NCBI RefSeq assembly: GCF_021155765.1
Contig: NC_060117.1
Span: 5,918,001 to 5,982,000 of the forward strand
Direction: 5' to 3'
Length of the DNA stretch: 64,000 nt
From: Diprion similis
Lineage: Eukaryota; Arthropoda; Insecta; Hymenoptera; Diprionidae
The translations under genes were made by a program, and so were the position numbers. Below the pieces are notes generated by a model. The model had not been told where the DNA came from. It ran no database searches and saw only the letters and a list, made by a program, of their open reading frames with translations. Shown here piece after piece: positions 26,705 to 38,164 of the stretch; within the stretch, counting starts at the first letter, position 1; each line of letters opens with the position of its first letter.

Positions 26705-28794
26705 CTAGTCATTCTTTTTTGAGATCTTTTTGGGAGTAGATTTTCTACATAACAATCCGAATGTCTTGTGTATTAAAAATAACGTCAAGATCAGTAATAA
26801 CAAGATTGCACATCCTACATCCAGTAAAAAATACTGAATGAAATTTTGCTCAGTTACAGTTGCTTTGAGAAGCTTTGCGCCTCCGTTTTTGAGAACGTAT
26901 TCTACCCAATGTACAGCTGCATCCAATGGATGATTCATTTCACCCTTCCAGTAGGCAGATACCTGAAAATGAGAAAAGACAGTTTTTGAAATTGGTTAAA
27001 GGAAATGCATGGCCAAGCCTCGAATAGTTACGTGTTGCACATTAACCACCTTTTTCACATTATCTCGGTATTTTGGATTTGTTGCAACATTTATCACAGC
27101 GTTATAGACTTGGTCTTCTGTCATAGTTAGAAAATCCACAAACTCTGCGTATCCTTTCGACTCTGCAATCTTGATGTTACGCTTTTGATCTCCGAACAGT
27201 GGTATACCAACAATGGGTACTTCATGGTAAACCGTTTCCATTAAACTCGATATCCCGCCGTGCGTAACGAAGACTTTGAGATTGGGGTGTGCTAATAAGG
27301 CATGCCAATTTTCCATTAATAAGTGTTCACACTCAATCCTTGGTCATTCACGTCGTCAGTACACTTAACATATTGTTACTTACAGAGTATGTCATTCTGC
27401 GGAAGCCATTTTCCTATCCGAACATTTTTTGGCTTGTTCTCCATGGTGTCATTTTCCCATTTCCACAAAACGTTGTAAGGAAGTCTTTTGAAAGCTCCCT
27501 TTAGTACCTTTATCGTGTTGGCTGGCATAAGTATGCTTTGCATTGCCGAGCCCAAGCTAAACAGAATCACGCCGTTTTCCGAGGAGTCTATGTATTGTCG
27601 CAAGTCCTGCAAATAATGTTGAATCAAAAATGTTTCATCAACGCTTGTTTCAGTTTCCCGATAAGACTAGCTATCTTAAATAACCTACAGAAGGTAACGG
27701 TTTCGATGACTTCAAGTGCATTCCGGCGACGTTTTTCATATTTTCCATGTATGGCCGTGGGGTAGAAAATATGTGGTGAGAATTCAATAGAATGAAATCC
27801 GCTTGGCTCTCAATTTCTTCTAATGACGGAATCTCCTTCTCGGAGTCTGATAAATATTTATTCGCAAGTGCCTGTTGTTGGGGCATGTAGTAATATTTTC
27901 TGGTAATGTCAAAATATAAATTCGCGACGGTGTTGAGAAGTCTTTCGTAAAACGTCATTCTGTCTCCAAGTCTGAAATGTAGGGAAAAATAATAAGTCCA
28001 TATGCTTGATTAAGGTTTCATACTATTTACCGTCACCTTGTTGAACCTGATGTATGACTTTTCATCTCTGAACAACTGGCTAATAAGTAATCAATTGGAT
28101 GCCACTCTTTTATCTCAATTTACATTTCACCGTCGAACGTACATCACCAATGTGAAAAGAACTTACGGTAAAAATTCACTTGGCACGTAGCTGTATGGTG
28201 CTGAATTTCCAAAGATTCCATTGATTGTAGCCGTAGGTCCAAATGCGCTGATTAAAACCAAGGGACATTTAAATTTATGAACATAGGCGAGAAAGGCCTC
28301 GTTGAAGAATTGCTCCAAAATGATAATATCGAACTTTTCTTCAGACTTTATCAGAGCTTGAGCTTCAGTAGTATTCAAAGCCATTTCCGTCGTCATGGTT
28401 CCCATGTGATAAAGGAAAATATGTGCCAAGAAGATGTTCATATTTATATAAGTCGAGATATCTTCATGATCTTTAAAAAAGAATAGAGAATTATATATTT
28501 TCACTAATCCTACATGTTTCACGCTTTTACTCTTTACTTTTCAGTGAAAACCATTTTCTACTAACTGGATAAGGGAATGGAATCGTATGTGATCTCTTTG
28601 TAGTTCGACGCGTTGAAGCCGGTGTTAAACGGCACAAACACTGTAACGTCGTGTCCTTTTTTCGCAAGGGCATGCATCAGGGGTGAAGTTACCGAGAGAT
28701 GAGATCTTCCAGGGATAGGAAAAAGTCCCAAAATACGGGCACCTTCTCCCCGCCAGGCAAGGCAGAGAAGGAAGCATGTCGCGATAAGATTCAT
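26705..28794 (-). CDS. UDP-glycosyltransferase, gene 1 of the cluster
   Basis: Exons on minus: 28794-28566, 28470-28167, 27971-27689, 27606-27384, 27291-27050, 26962-26705. They total 1539 bases and 512 aa, phases consistent. The enzyme transfers a sugar from a UDP-sugar to small lipophilic substrates in the ER lumen, typical of insect detoxification and pigment or hormone handling. Visible: a signal peptide (MNLIATCFLLCLAW), then ARILGLFPIPGRSHLSV with the conserved SH; the donor-binding signature FVTHGGISSLMETVYHEVP through GDQKRN; WKWEN and IGKWLPQNDIL; a C-terminal membrane helix; and a KKND ending that fits the KKxx ER-retrieval signal. The start was chosen at MNL because a 3' splice site (TTTCAG) lies directly before it, implying a non-coding exon upstream. 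Confidence 0.93.
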
Positions 28795-28809
28795 CTGAAA
28801 ACCACACAT

Positions 28810-29085
28810 TATGTCGTTTCTTAGATCGGCTAGGATGATGTCAAGTTTCGATACTGGATTGACGGGCGTCTGGGTGGTGGAAAAAATTCTGCTGACTCAA
28901 GAAGCTCAATTCAAGGTTTAGACGTCTGAAAAAGTGACTTGAAGTTTGAGAATTCATTTCTCTGTTAGGAGGGGGGGTCAGGGTTTACACTTTCGAAAAA
29001 TCTATTTTTTTTTTTTGTCTCATCTTATTGTTAAACATTTCAAGAATATATTCTCAAAATTTTAAGTCTATCTGAGCAAAACTCT
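28810..29085. other. 5' flank of UGT gene 1
   Basis: Likely promoter or untranslated region of UGT 1, running into G-rich repeat sequence (GAGGGGGGGTCAGGGTTT near 28,970). No specific site can be named. Confidence 0.4.
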
Positions 29086-29087
29086 TG

Positions 29088-29862
29088 AGGGGGGGGTAAG
29101 GGTTTCAGCGTAAGAAAAAAACACTTTTTTTTGTGAATTTTTATTGAAAGTATGGATTGAGCAAATTTATTGAAACCTTTCGTACATTATTAAGCATACT
29201 TTTAACACAATTCTGTCATTTTTTCATGCAGAAATATTGCAAAACAAGCCGGTGACAGAGCTTTTTTTCTTCACTTTTTTAGCTCAATAAACTTTAAACG
29301 CGTTTTTCTCAAAACTGGTTTTTCAAAGTCCGTGTTCACTGCCATTTACAAACTACTTGACCGATTCATTCCAAACTTGGTACACATTTTCTACATATAA
29401 AATACCTCCCCCCAACGTTTAGTTAAAATTTTTTTTAACATTAAGGGGGTTTCCCACCCACAAAATGGCGGAATTTTTCGTGGAAAATAACAGTTTACAC
29501 TTTAGATGGCCACCAAAAATTTTTAAATGACAAAAAAAATAATCGTAGAACGTTGGGGGGAGGATTTGATAATACTTTGACTAAATTTTAATGGTTTTCG
29601 ATTTCAGATCATTTCCGACCGAGATATAGTGAACACCGCAAATAGTTTTTTTTCTCAGACGTTCTGGGGCAAGCTCTGTCACCGGCTTGTTTTGCAATAT
29701 TTCTGCATGAAAAAATGACAGAATATTGTTAAAAGTATGCTTAATAATGTACAAAAGGTTTCAATGAATTTTCTCAGTCCATAGTTTCAAAAAAAATTCA
29801 CAAAAAAAGTGTTTTTTTTTTTACGCTGAAACCCTTACCCCCCCCCCCCCCCCCCCCCTTAA
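29088..29862. repeat. Foldback element, full copy, G-run and C-run ends
   Basis: The left arm 29,088-29,270 (run of G, then TAAGGGTTTCAGCGTAA, ending ACAAGCCGGTGACAGAGCT) pairs with the right arm 29,672-29,862 (AGCTCTGTCACCGGCTTGT to TTACGCTGAAACCCTTA and a run of C). About 400 bases lie between them. The outer end includes a C21 run at 29,838-29,858. No coding potential was found. A partial copy lies at 23,885-24,398 in reverse orientation. Confidence 0.85.
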
Positions 29863-32425
29863 TCGATTCTAGTAAAATCTCGATCAACACCAGTTTGATT
29901 AAAACAAACCTCAAGAGATAAGAATTTAATAATTGATTGTCAAGATTCAAATTCCTGAAATTCGCCTCTCTCTTCAAACGTCAGCACAAATTGATTTGTT
30001 CAGTTCATTTTAAGTTATGAAAAAAAAAGAAAAAAAATCAAAAGACATCGAAAATCTCAATGTACCTTACATTATAAATTCAAATCACCTCCCAGCACCA
30101 GTTAATATTATCCAAAAATTTTTGTATTTATCGGGGAATTTTTTTTCTCTAATATGAACATATTTTTCTGGTGCAATCGAAAAGATTCTAAAACTACCAA
30201 AATAACGAACACCTCAGTGTGTATCTCATTTTTATCTACTTGGTCAGTACTATGAAAAAATCTTGATGCCCCCCCCCCCCCCCCCCCCCCCCCCACCTAT
30301 TTTCACAAAGCTTTCGTCTATTTCCCCAAAAATTACCTGCCTGAAGCGTATTAATATTCACACTTGCAATGATTTTCAACAATAATCTGATTGCACTGTT
30401 TAATTCTTGGTCTGAAAACTTGACTTTCTGTATAATACACTCATCACTTGAACCAATCTCAGCTAACTAAACCGTATATAAACTGTTATCCGTACAAACA
30501 AATTATCTCTTCAAAATCGTTTCCCAAGATAATGATTATAGTTGTTCAATAATAATAATCTTAATCTCTACGATGATTGCGCACCTTTTTAGTACACCGT
30601 GACTTGATAGCTTAGAATTCTTTGCTGCTGTGTCATGTATATGTGCTGACGATGCTTCCATCATTACATATCTTTATTCTAAGACGTAGGAAAGCCATGA
30701 ATATCGAGGAGCTGATCAGTTGAGGAATAATTGTTTATTTCATCCGAAATCAGACAGGGAATTGCTAAAAGACGCTTAGAAATCGCTCGAATCGTATGCT
30801 TACTGATTTTCTTATGATTTCTCAAAATGTATGTGAAATCTTGGGGAATTACCTAAAAAATCACGTGATTTCGGAAATCACTGGGAATCACTCATCCACT
30901 TTACAAGCAAGCATTTGTATGCATTTATCCAAAGTCTATGTGTATAGATTAGGGTGATTTTTTTTCGACTATTTTTGTTTCTGTCTCCACCTAAAATTTT
31001 TTTGAATATTTTGAAAATAATTCACCGAAAGTTATAGCGCTAAATATTAATATTAAATACACTTTTCCCGGGTGTGAAAATATTTTTCATAGAAAATACA
31101 CGTAAGGTGAAATTTTTTTTAATTTAAATGTTTTTTTTTTTTTTATCGAATCAAACGGTAGATTCGAAATTAGTAGAAATCACACGAAATCGCAGGTAAT
31201 CCCATTGATTCGGAAATCACGGAAATCGCTGTCGAAATCACAAATTTGACTTTTCGAAATGTTTTAGTTACCAGTAATTTTGTTTTAGAAATATTTCTTC
31301 TGCAAAGGAATCGGGATGATTCGTTACTACCGCAGAGTGTCTTATGTCAAAAACCGCGTGAGGAATGATTAACGTCTTGATTTCGTACATACGAATACTC
31401 GGGTAACGCATTTTGACCGGCTATTTAGTTTTTTCAAGTCTCGTATGAAATTTTTTTAGTTTTTCACATCTCAGGAACCCGCCTCGAATTTTAGATGAAT
31501 TAAAAAATTGGTTCTGGTTGTTTAAGAATTTTTGAAAAGGTCAAGAATATTTTTTTCCTCAAGTTTGGGAAATGCTTTCCACACATAAAGAAAATAACGT
31601 TCTAAAAATTTGAACTGAAAATATGAATTTTTAAATGTCTGAATGTATATAGTATTTCAAGAGATTCGAAAATTCTTGAGTGATCCTTAAAAATTCATAT
31701 TTTGAGCGAAAATTTGTAGAATATCATTATTGCATCTGTGGAAACAATTTTTGCTATGAAAAACAAATTGAAAATGGAAAAAAAATTTTGTTTTGTCCAT
31801 TTTCAAACTTTTCAAAATTCTTTACCAACCCCGAAAATTTTTTTCCAATTAACATAAAATTTGGGGAAAGCTCCTGAAATGTAACAAACTCGCAAATTTT
31901 GATAAACACATCTGTTGTTAAAGTGCGCATGAGTTATTGTGGCAACTTGACTTTGTACACTGCGTGATTTTCAACAGATTTTCAATGCAGAAAACCAAAA
32001 ACCGCAGAAATATTCCCAGTAAAAAATTTAACGGCCACTTACCGCAAGCTTCAATCTTATCTATAAGATTAAAATTATAGTTTAGCGTTGAGCAACTGAC
32101 CGTTTCGACATAAGCACAAGTCTAACTTTGTGTCGTGCAGGTTATTACGCAGAGAATAAGTTAACCGCTTCTACGTCCTTGCCGAGAACAAACCTTTCGA
32201 CCAATTATCGCTGAAGAGTGCCAAATGTGACGTCAGTCTCGCACTTAACCACATTCGGTTTATATACTCACAATCAAATAATATACCAGAGTGAAGACCG
32301 AGGTGAAGACTTTTTCTTCGACCGCTTTTTCATGTTCTCTCACATAATTTAAGGGGGAGGGGGGCAGGGGTCGGGGTCCATCGACTAAAGTAGCTACCAG
32401 AACTACGGATCGTAGATTGTTGTCA

Positions 32426-32481
<56 letters not shown>

Positions 32482-32815
32482 GCTGTTTTGTGTTTCAAAA
32501 AACAAAATCACGGCAAGAAAAAAAATTATTTGACCCTGGTCGATTTTGTATACACGACCCCGAAACAAAATATATATATATATATATATATCGAAAATCT
32601 GAAACGATCGATTGTTTGGAACGATAAATAGAGTCTGTACAACAAATTTCATTTTGAAAAAATCCAAAGTTTCGATTTTGAAAGATTTTTCAATGCCGCT
32701 ATTTTTTTATTTTTTTTTTTATTTTGTCAAGTATAGTCAATTTTGTGTAAGAAAAAAGGTCCTGTACTGTTTATAGCTATCATGGATAGTTTAGGGTTTA
32801 GGTACACTTACAAGA

Positions 32816-32861
<46 letters not shown>

Positions 32862-33034
32862 GCTCTCTTTTGAGACCTTTTTTGAAGATAGTTTTCATTA
32901 TCGATTGATCAATATTTGTCAGTTCAAAAGATACACATTTCAAGAAGTTAGTCACTTTTAAATGTAAAAAAAAGTGATAAATAACCGAGTTAAAGTGAAT
33001 CTTTTAGAGGCCCAAAAAAAAAAAATAGCTATTT
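29863..33034. other. AT-rich intergenic region with homopolymer runs
   Basis: About 3.2 kb with no supportable gene. It contains C26 (30,269-30,294), T50 (32,429-32,478), a TA run (near 32,570-32,592) and A44 (32,817-32,860). Around 30,830-31,260 many copies of a GAAATCAC-like word appear, without clear periodicity. The translated poly-Lys open frames here are artefacts of the T and A runs. Confidence 0.6.
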
Positions 33035-33160
33035 ATGTGGCATGCCCGTAAACCGCCTGTTTTTTTGGCAAGGATAAAGATTTCAGGACGAGATGAAGGC
33101 GAGCCGGAAGCGAGTACTGAAATTATCCGAGCCAAAAAACGGTATACGGGCATGCCACAT
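33035..33160. repeat. Palindromic element with ATGTGGCATGCCCGTA ends
   Basis: ATGTGGCATGCCCGTAAACCG at the left is matched by CGGTATACGGGCATGCCACAT at the right. Further inside, TTTTTTGGC and GATAAAGATTTCAG pair with GCCAAAAAA and CTGAAATTATC. It is non-coding and directly abuts a second, unrelated palindrome. Confidence 0.75.
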
Positions 33161-33166
33161 ACAATA

Positions 33167-33397
33167 TTTTTTACGCTATGGGCATTGAAAAGTAAAACGA
33201 AGAGTGAGGTTATGTCGCGATCTGTTCGACGAAGCTACTTTATTCGGCAGTTTGGGATGCGCACTTCGAACTGCGCATCAAAACTGCGGAATAAAGACTT
33301 TATTCCGCAACTTTGTTCGCTGCCGTATAAAGCGTCACTTTACGGAACGAAAACTGCCACAAAAAGTGGACTTTTCAATGCCCATGCCGTAAAAAAA
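33167..33397. repeat. Nested palindromic element next to the previous one
   Basis: The ends TTTTTTACGCTATGGGCATT and AATGCCCATGCCGTAAAAAA are inverted repeats. The core holds a second hairpin: CTTTATTCGGCAGTTTGGGA with TGCGCA against TGCGCATCAAAACTGCGGAA with TAAAG. It looks like a MITE with strong secondary structure. Nothing is seen from 33,400 to 34,347 beyond AT-rich spacer. Confidence 0.7.
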
Positions 33398-34347
33398 GTT
33401 ATTTTGCGATTTATTGAACCGTTGTTTTTTTTATAAATCTTTGAAGTCGATTGCAAATGCCAATTATTAACCATCTAAAAAAATTCTCAAAAATCCAGCG
33501 GATGACACAAAACACCCGCCGTTAAGGAAAACGTAGAAATTTTTTTTATTTTTAAACACTGATTTATTTTATTGCCTGTTTACATTTCATGATAGAAAAA
33601 ATAAATCACATATGTACGTAAAAGTTGTAGTAACATTGTACAGTAATAATTGAATTATATGATTTCATGCAACTTCTGATACTCTTATATTATAAACACA
33701 AATTGATAGTACAAATACATTTATACTTATTACTACGGAAGTTGTACACATATTATCGCGAGGATACGTGAAATATCAATTATTTACCGATTGAAACGTC
33801 TCATTTACCGTGAGAGCAGCGTGAATCAAGCCCATTTATCATTTGACTTCGTTGAAAGAAGCAGTCAACAGAGAATACAAGGAACCGTAAGCCTTGGGCT
33901 TAGTGTCATTTAGTTTCTTAAATCTTCTGTTTTAGTGACTGATTATTTTATACTCGCGGTTAGAAAACAGGTTCTGACATCACGAATATTTTTATCGATA
34001 GTTCCGTAGGAATCTTAACTATGTCAATAAAGTCACGGACGTATAATAAGGAAACTCCTTTCATGGAACACATTGAAAATTATTTATGCCTTAGGCCATA
34101 ATTGTAAAATCATTAACGTTATTTCCCAAATAGTTGATAAATCACGTGACACACCTTGTAACAAAGATTTCTGGCTTCATCGTGATATAATATTACGTTC
34201 TAATTTGTATGGAATCGAGATTGATTCTCAACACCTAATTCTGGTGATGAATATGTTGTTGGAACAGATTGACGATGTGTTGAAGAAATAGATAGTAGTG
34301 CACTGCATTTCGTCTTGCTTTCATTTTTTACAACTCAGATTCTACAA

Positions 34348-36110
34348 CTATTCAGTCTTCTTTAAGTTCATTTTGGGACTTGATTTTTCGGATAATAATC
34401 CGAAAGACTTGCGTATTAAAAATAACGTCAAGGTCAGTAATAGCAAGATTGTAAATCCTATATCCAGTAAAAAATACTGAATGAAATTTTGCTCGATTAC
34501 AGCTGCTTTGAGAAATTTTGAACCTCCGTTTTTGAGAACGTATTCTACCCAATGTACAGCTACATCCAATGGATGATTCATTTCACCCTTCCAGTAGGCC
34601 GATACCTGAAAATGAGAAAAGACAGTTTTTGAAATTGGTTAGAGGAAATGCATAGCCAAGCCTCGAATAGTTACGTGTTGCACATTAACCACCTTTTTCA
34701 CATTATCTCGGTATTTTGGATTTGTTGCAACATTTATTACAACGTTGTAGACTTGTTCTTCTGTCATAGTTAGAAAATCCATGAACTCGGCGTATCCTTT
34801 CAACTCTGCAATCTTGATGTTACGCTTTTGATTTCCGTATATTGGTATACCAACAATGGATACTTCATGGTAAACCGTTTCCATTAAACTCGATATCCCG
34901 CCGTGCGTAACGAAGACTTTGAGATAGGGGTGCGCTAATAAGGCATGCCAATTTTCCATTAATAAGTGTTCACACTCAATCCTTGGTCATTCACGTCGTC
35001 AGTACACTCAACATACTGTCGCCCTACAGAGTATGTCATTCTGCGGAAGCCATTTTCCTATCCGAACATTTTTGGCTTGTCCTCCATGGTGTCATTTTCC
35101 CATTTCCACAAAACGTCGTAAAGAAGTCTTCTGAAGGCTCCCTTTAGTACTTTCATCGTGTCATCTGGCATCAGTATGCCTTGCATTGCCGAACCCAAGT
35201 TAAACAGAATCACACCGTTTTTCGAGGAGTCCATGTATTGTTGCAAGTCCTGCGAATAAAAAATCAGAAAAATGTTCTACAGCTAGAAGAACAACGTATC
35301 AAAAAATGGATCGAAGCAGGGACGGTGAGCAATGGATGGCTTGATGATTGATGGATCGGCGATTAACATAAGTTTGAGTGAGAAGGCTTTCGTCATTATA
35401 AATTTCTTTTAGTATTCTGTAAAAAAGTATCTCAAATCACATACCAAAGGCAGCGGCTTGGATGGCTTCAGATGCATCCCGCCGACAAGTTTCATGTTTG
35501 GCATATAGGATTGTGGGGCAGAGAATGCATGGTGGTTGTTCAAGAGAATGAAATCCGCTTGGTTCTCGATGTCTTCCAAAGACGGAATCTCTTTGTCGAA
35601 ATCTGATAAATATTTGTTCGCGAGTGCCTGCTGTTTGGGCATGTAGTAATATTTTCGAGCAATGCCGAAACACATGTTCACGATGGTGTTTTCAAATCGT
35701 TCAAAAAACGTCATCTTGTCTCCAAGCCTGTAGTGCGTGTGAAAAAGTGAGAAATCTGAACGCCTGATTATAGTTACTCACTGATGTGTTACGTATGAAG
35801 AAAACTTGCGGTAAAAATTCGTTTGGCACGTAGCTATATGGTGCTGAATTTCCAAAGATTCCATTGATTGTATTCGAAGTTCCAAACGTGCTAATTAAGA
35901 CAACCGGACATTTGAATTTATAGACATAGGCGAAAAAGGCTTCGTTGAAGAATTGTTCCATCACGATAACATCGAACTTTTCTTCCGACTTTATCAGAGC
36001 TTGAGCTCCAGTAGTATTCAATGCCATTTTCATCGTCGAGGTTCCCATGTGATAAAGTACAGTCTGAGCCCTGCAAGGCCGAGAATGAACCATGTCGTGA
36101 TCAGATGCAT
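34348..36110 (-). pseudogene. UDP-glycosyltransferase pseudogene, gene 2 of the cluster
   Basis: Recognisable exons on minus: signal-peptide remnant about 36110-36066 fused to part of exon 2 (to 35810), then 35727-35445, 35249-35028, 34934-34693, 34605-34348. It is closest to UGT gene 1, including the membrane helix and KKTE ending. Lesions: (a) the rest of exon 1, intron 1 and the start of exon 2 are missing, and the joined pieces are in different frames; (b) exon 4 has 5 A instead of the 6 in gene 1 around the NKPKN codons (near 35,070), so the frame closes after KPKMFG; (c) the exon 2 donor is GCAAGT where gene 1 has GTAAGT. Lesion (a) alone removes the N-terminal substrate-binding half. 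The last two exons are still open. Confidence 0.88.
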
Positions 36111-36123
36111 CTGAAAACCACAT

Positions 36124-36990
36124 AGAACGTTATTCTGAGGTCTGTTGGGACGCTTTCAAGTGTTGATACTCGTGAAATCCGGTAGCAGAAGTAAACAACA
36201 GTGGAAGCAGACCAAAACCATCCAGAATGACTTTGTTTAATACTGTTGTCTGTCCTGTATCTAGTAAACATACTCTACCTGTTTTTATGCCTCCTATAGA
36301 TGACGGTTCGTTCCAAATGTCAAATGTCTTTCCAGCAAGTTTGTGTAGACTACCGATCGAATCTTAATTTCACACACTGTCAAGTGGTTCAACTGACTTT
36401 ATCGACTAGAGCATCAAGGAGAACTGAGTTATAGAAATGGTGAAGTGTTTGCATTCTTTCAAAGTCGTCTTTCGAAATGTGCTGTTTCATCGAACTACTT
36501 TACGAGGCTCATTTACAGGAAAACATATTTTAAAACGATTAGATCAACCCTACGTCATATTATGTCTTCTACGCGATGTGTAACGTCAGTGTGGTAATCA
36601 AAACTCATCGGATGCATCCATGTACATCGGACTATCTTGATTAACAGAAGGGCCGGTTACTACGCAGGTCCCAATTGAACGGGCCCTGCGTGAGGACAAT
36701 GTCTTCGCAAATAGAGGAATGTTCTATGAATACATCTAACAAGCATAATAATTAAACATGGTATGACAGACATAATCAATTTCAACGAATGGAATCCGTT
36801 GTACATGAGACTTAAATTTACTGAAATCATGAGCTTTTTGCTGATAAAATGAAACACAAAGAACAATATGTTCCATTAGTTCCTGGGTTCAATTAATATC
36901 GCATCATTCATGTAGTAAAATATAATTTATTTTTGTATTATCTACGAGTATTAAAGTATCTAATGTCTCATTAAATCGAAGTTACAGACG
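36124..36990. other. Spacer between the UGT pseudogene and the UGT 3 minisatellite
   Basis: AT-rich, with no gene or clear repeat. Sequence just upstream of the pseudogene start may be a relic of its promoter. Confidence 0.45.
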
Positions 36991-37004
36991 AAAGTTTGCT
37001 GTAC

Positions 37005-37635
37005 AGTTACGTGGTTTTGAAAGTTGCGCAACTTTCCTAGAACTAGTCGGTCTTTTCGAACTCATTTTGAGACTAGTTCATCGTTTTTGCACTTTGATCG
37101 ATACGATTTGGTTCTTTTAGAGCTTTTGTCGGCACTAGTTTGGTCTTTTTTGACCTTTCGTTAGTACTATGTGGTTTTATTTCAGCTTTTATTGGTACAA
37201 GTTGGTTATTTACAACTTGTATTGGTACTAGTTCGTCTTGTTTAATCTTTCATTGATACTAGCTGGTCTTTTTTGAGCTTTTCTCGGTACTAGTTTGGTC
37301 TTTTTTGATCTTACGTTGGTACTAGGTGGTTTTATTTCAGCTTTTATTAGTACAAGTTGGTTATTTACAACTTTTATTGGTACTAGTTCGTCTTGTTTAA
37401 TCTTTCATTGATACTAGCTGGTCTTTTTTGAACTTTTCTCGATACTATTTTGTTTTTATTTGACCTTACGTTGGTACTAGTTGGTTTTATTTCAGCTTTT
37501 ATTGGTACAAGTTGGTTATTTACAACTTGTATTGGTATCAGTTAGTCTTGTTTAGCTTTTCTTGGTACTAGTTGGTCTTCTTTTGAGCTCTCCTAGTTAC
37601 AATTTGGTCTTTGTTAGAGCTTTTCTTGGGACTAG
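37005..37635. repeat. Minisatellite, 31-bp monomer in 155-bp higher-order units, entering the UGT 3 coding end
   Basis: The monomer is about 31 bases, of the type GGTCTTTTTTGAGCTTTT followed by CTTGGTACTAGTT. Monomer variants recur in the same order every 155 bases (5 x 31). For example, the block beginning GGTTTTATTTCAGC lies at about 37,171, 37,326 and 37,481. The array continues through the stop codon of UGT gene 3 (37,568-37,570), and the last two monomers are the codons of its C-terminal tail. Nearly every monomer carries ACTAG, which on the minus strand supplies a TAG stop. Confidence 0.88.
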
Positions 37636-38127
37636 ATCGTCTGCATACAAGCAATCTACATGCTGCGCGAATTAAAATGAAGCCCAGTATCAGCGATATC
37701 ATTATCGTAAAAACCACGTCTAGCAGAAGGTACTGAACAAATGTTTGCTCAGCTGCAACTGACTTCAGATGCTTCGCGCCGCCATGTCTAATGACATATT
37801 CCACCCAATGAACAGCCTCATCTAGAGGGTTGTTCATTTCATCCTTCCAGTAGGCGGATACCTGAAAACGAAGGTAGATTTTTTAGTTACTCGGGCAAAG
37901 AAACTATTTGTGAAATTAACCAAATATAGGGGAAAAAAATGTTTGCTTTTTTCTTGAATCAAAGAAATGTTATTTGATCTTCAAAAAATTACCAGAACAG
38001 CAGTTGTTTAGCTTATCAAGTGTAGTAACAACAGTTATTTGATTCGAGAAAACATTTTCCTCGCCGTATTTGGTAATTTCAACATCAAAATTTTTATCTA
38101 CAGTTTTGTCTCATGATTTTCTATTAT

Positions 38128-38164
<37 letters not shown>

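Noticed and set aside
30830-31260. Repeated GAAATCAC-like words
   Set aside because: Spacing is irregular and the region is AT-rich, so chance recurrence or a decayed repeat cannot be separated by eye.
32260-32961. Poly-Lys open frames across long T and A runs
   Set aside because: They exist only because homopolymers contain no stop codons. They have no start context, no splice support and no protein-like composition.
37005-37635. CRISPR-like array
   Set aside because: The 31-base units are adjacent without unique spacers, diverged from each other and organised in 155-base higher-order repeats, in an animal gene context. It is a minisatellite.
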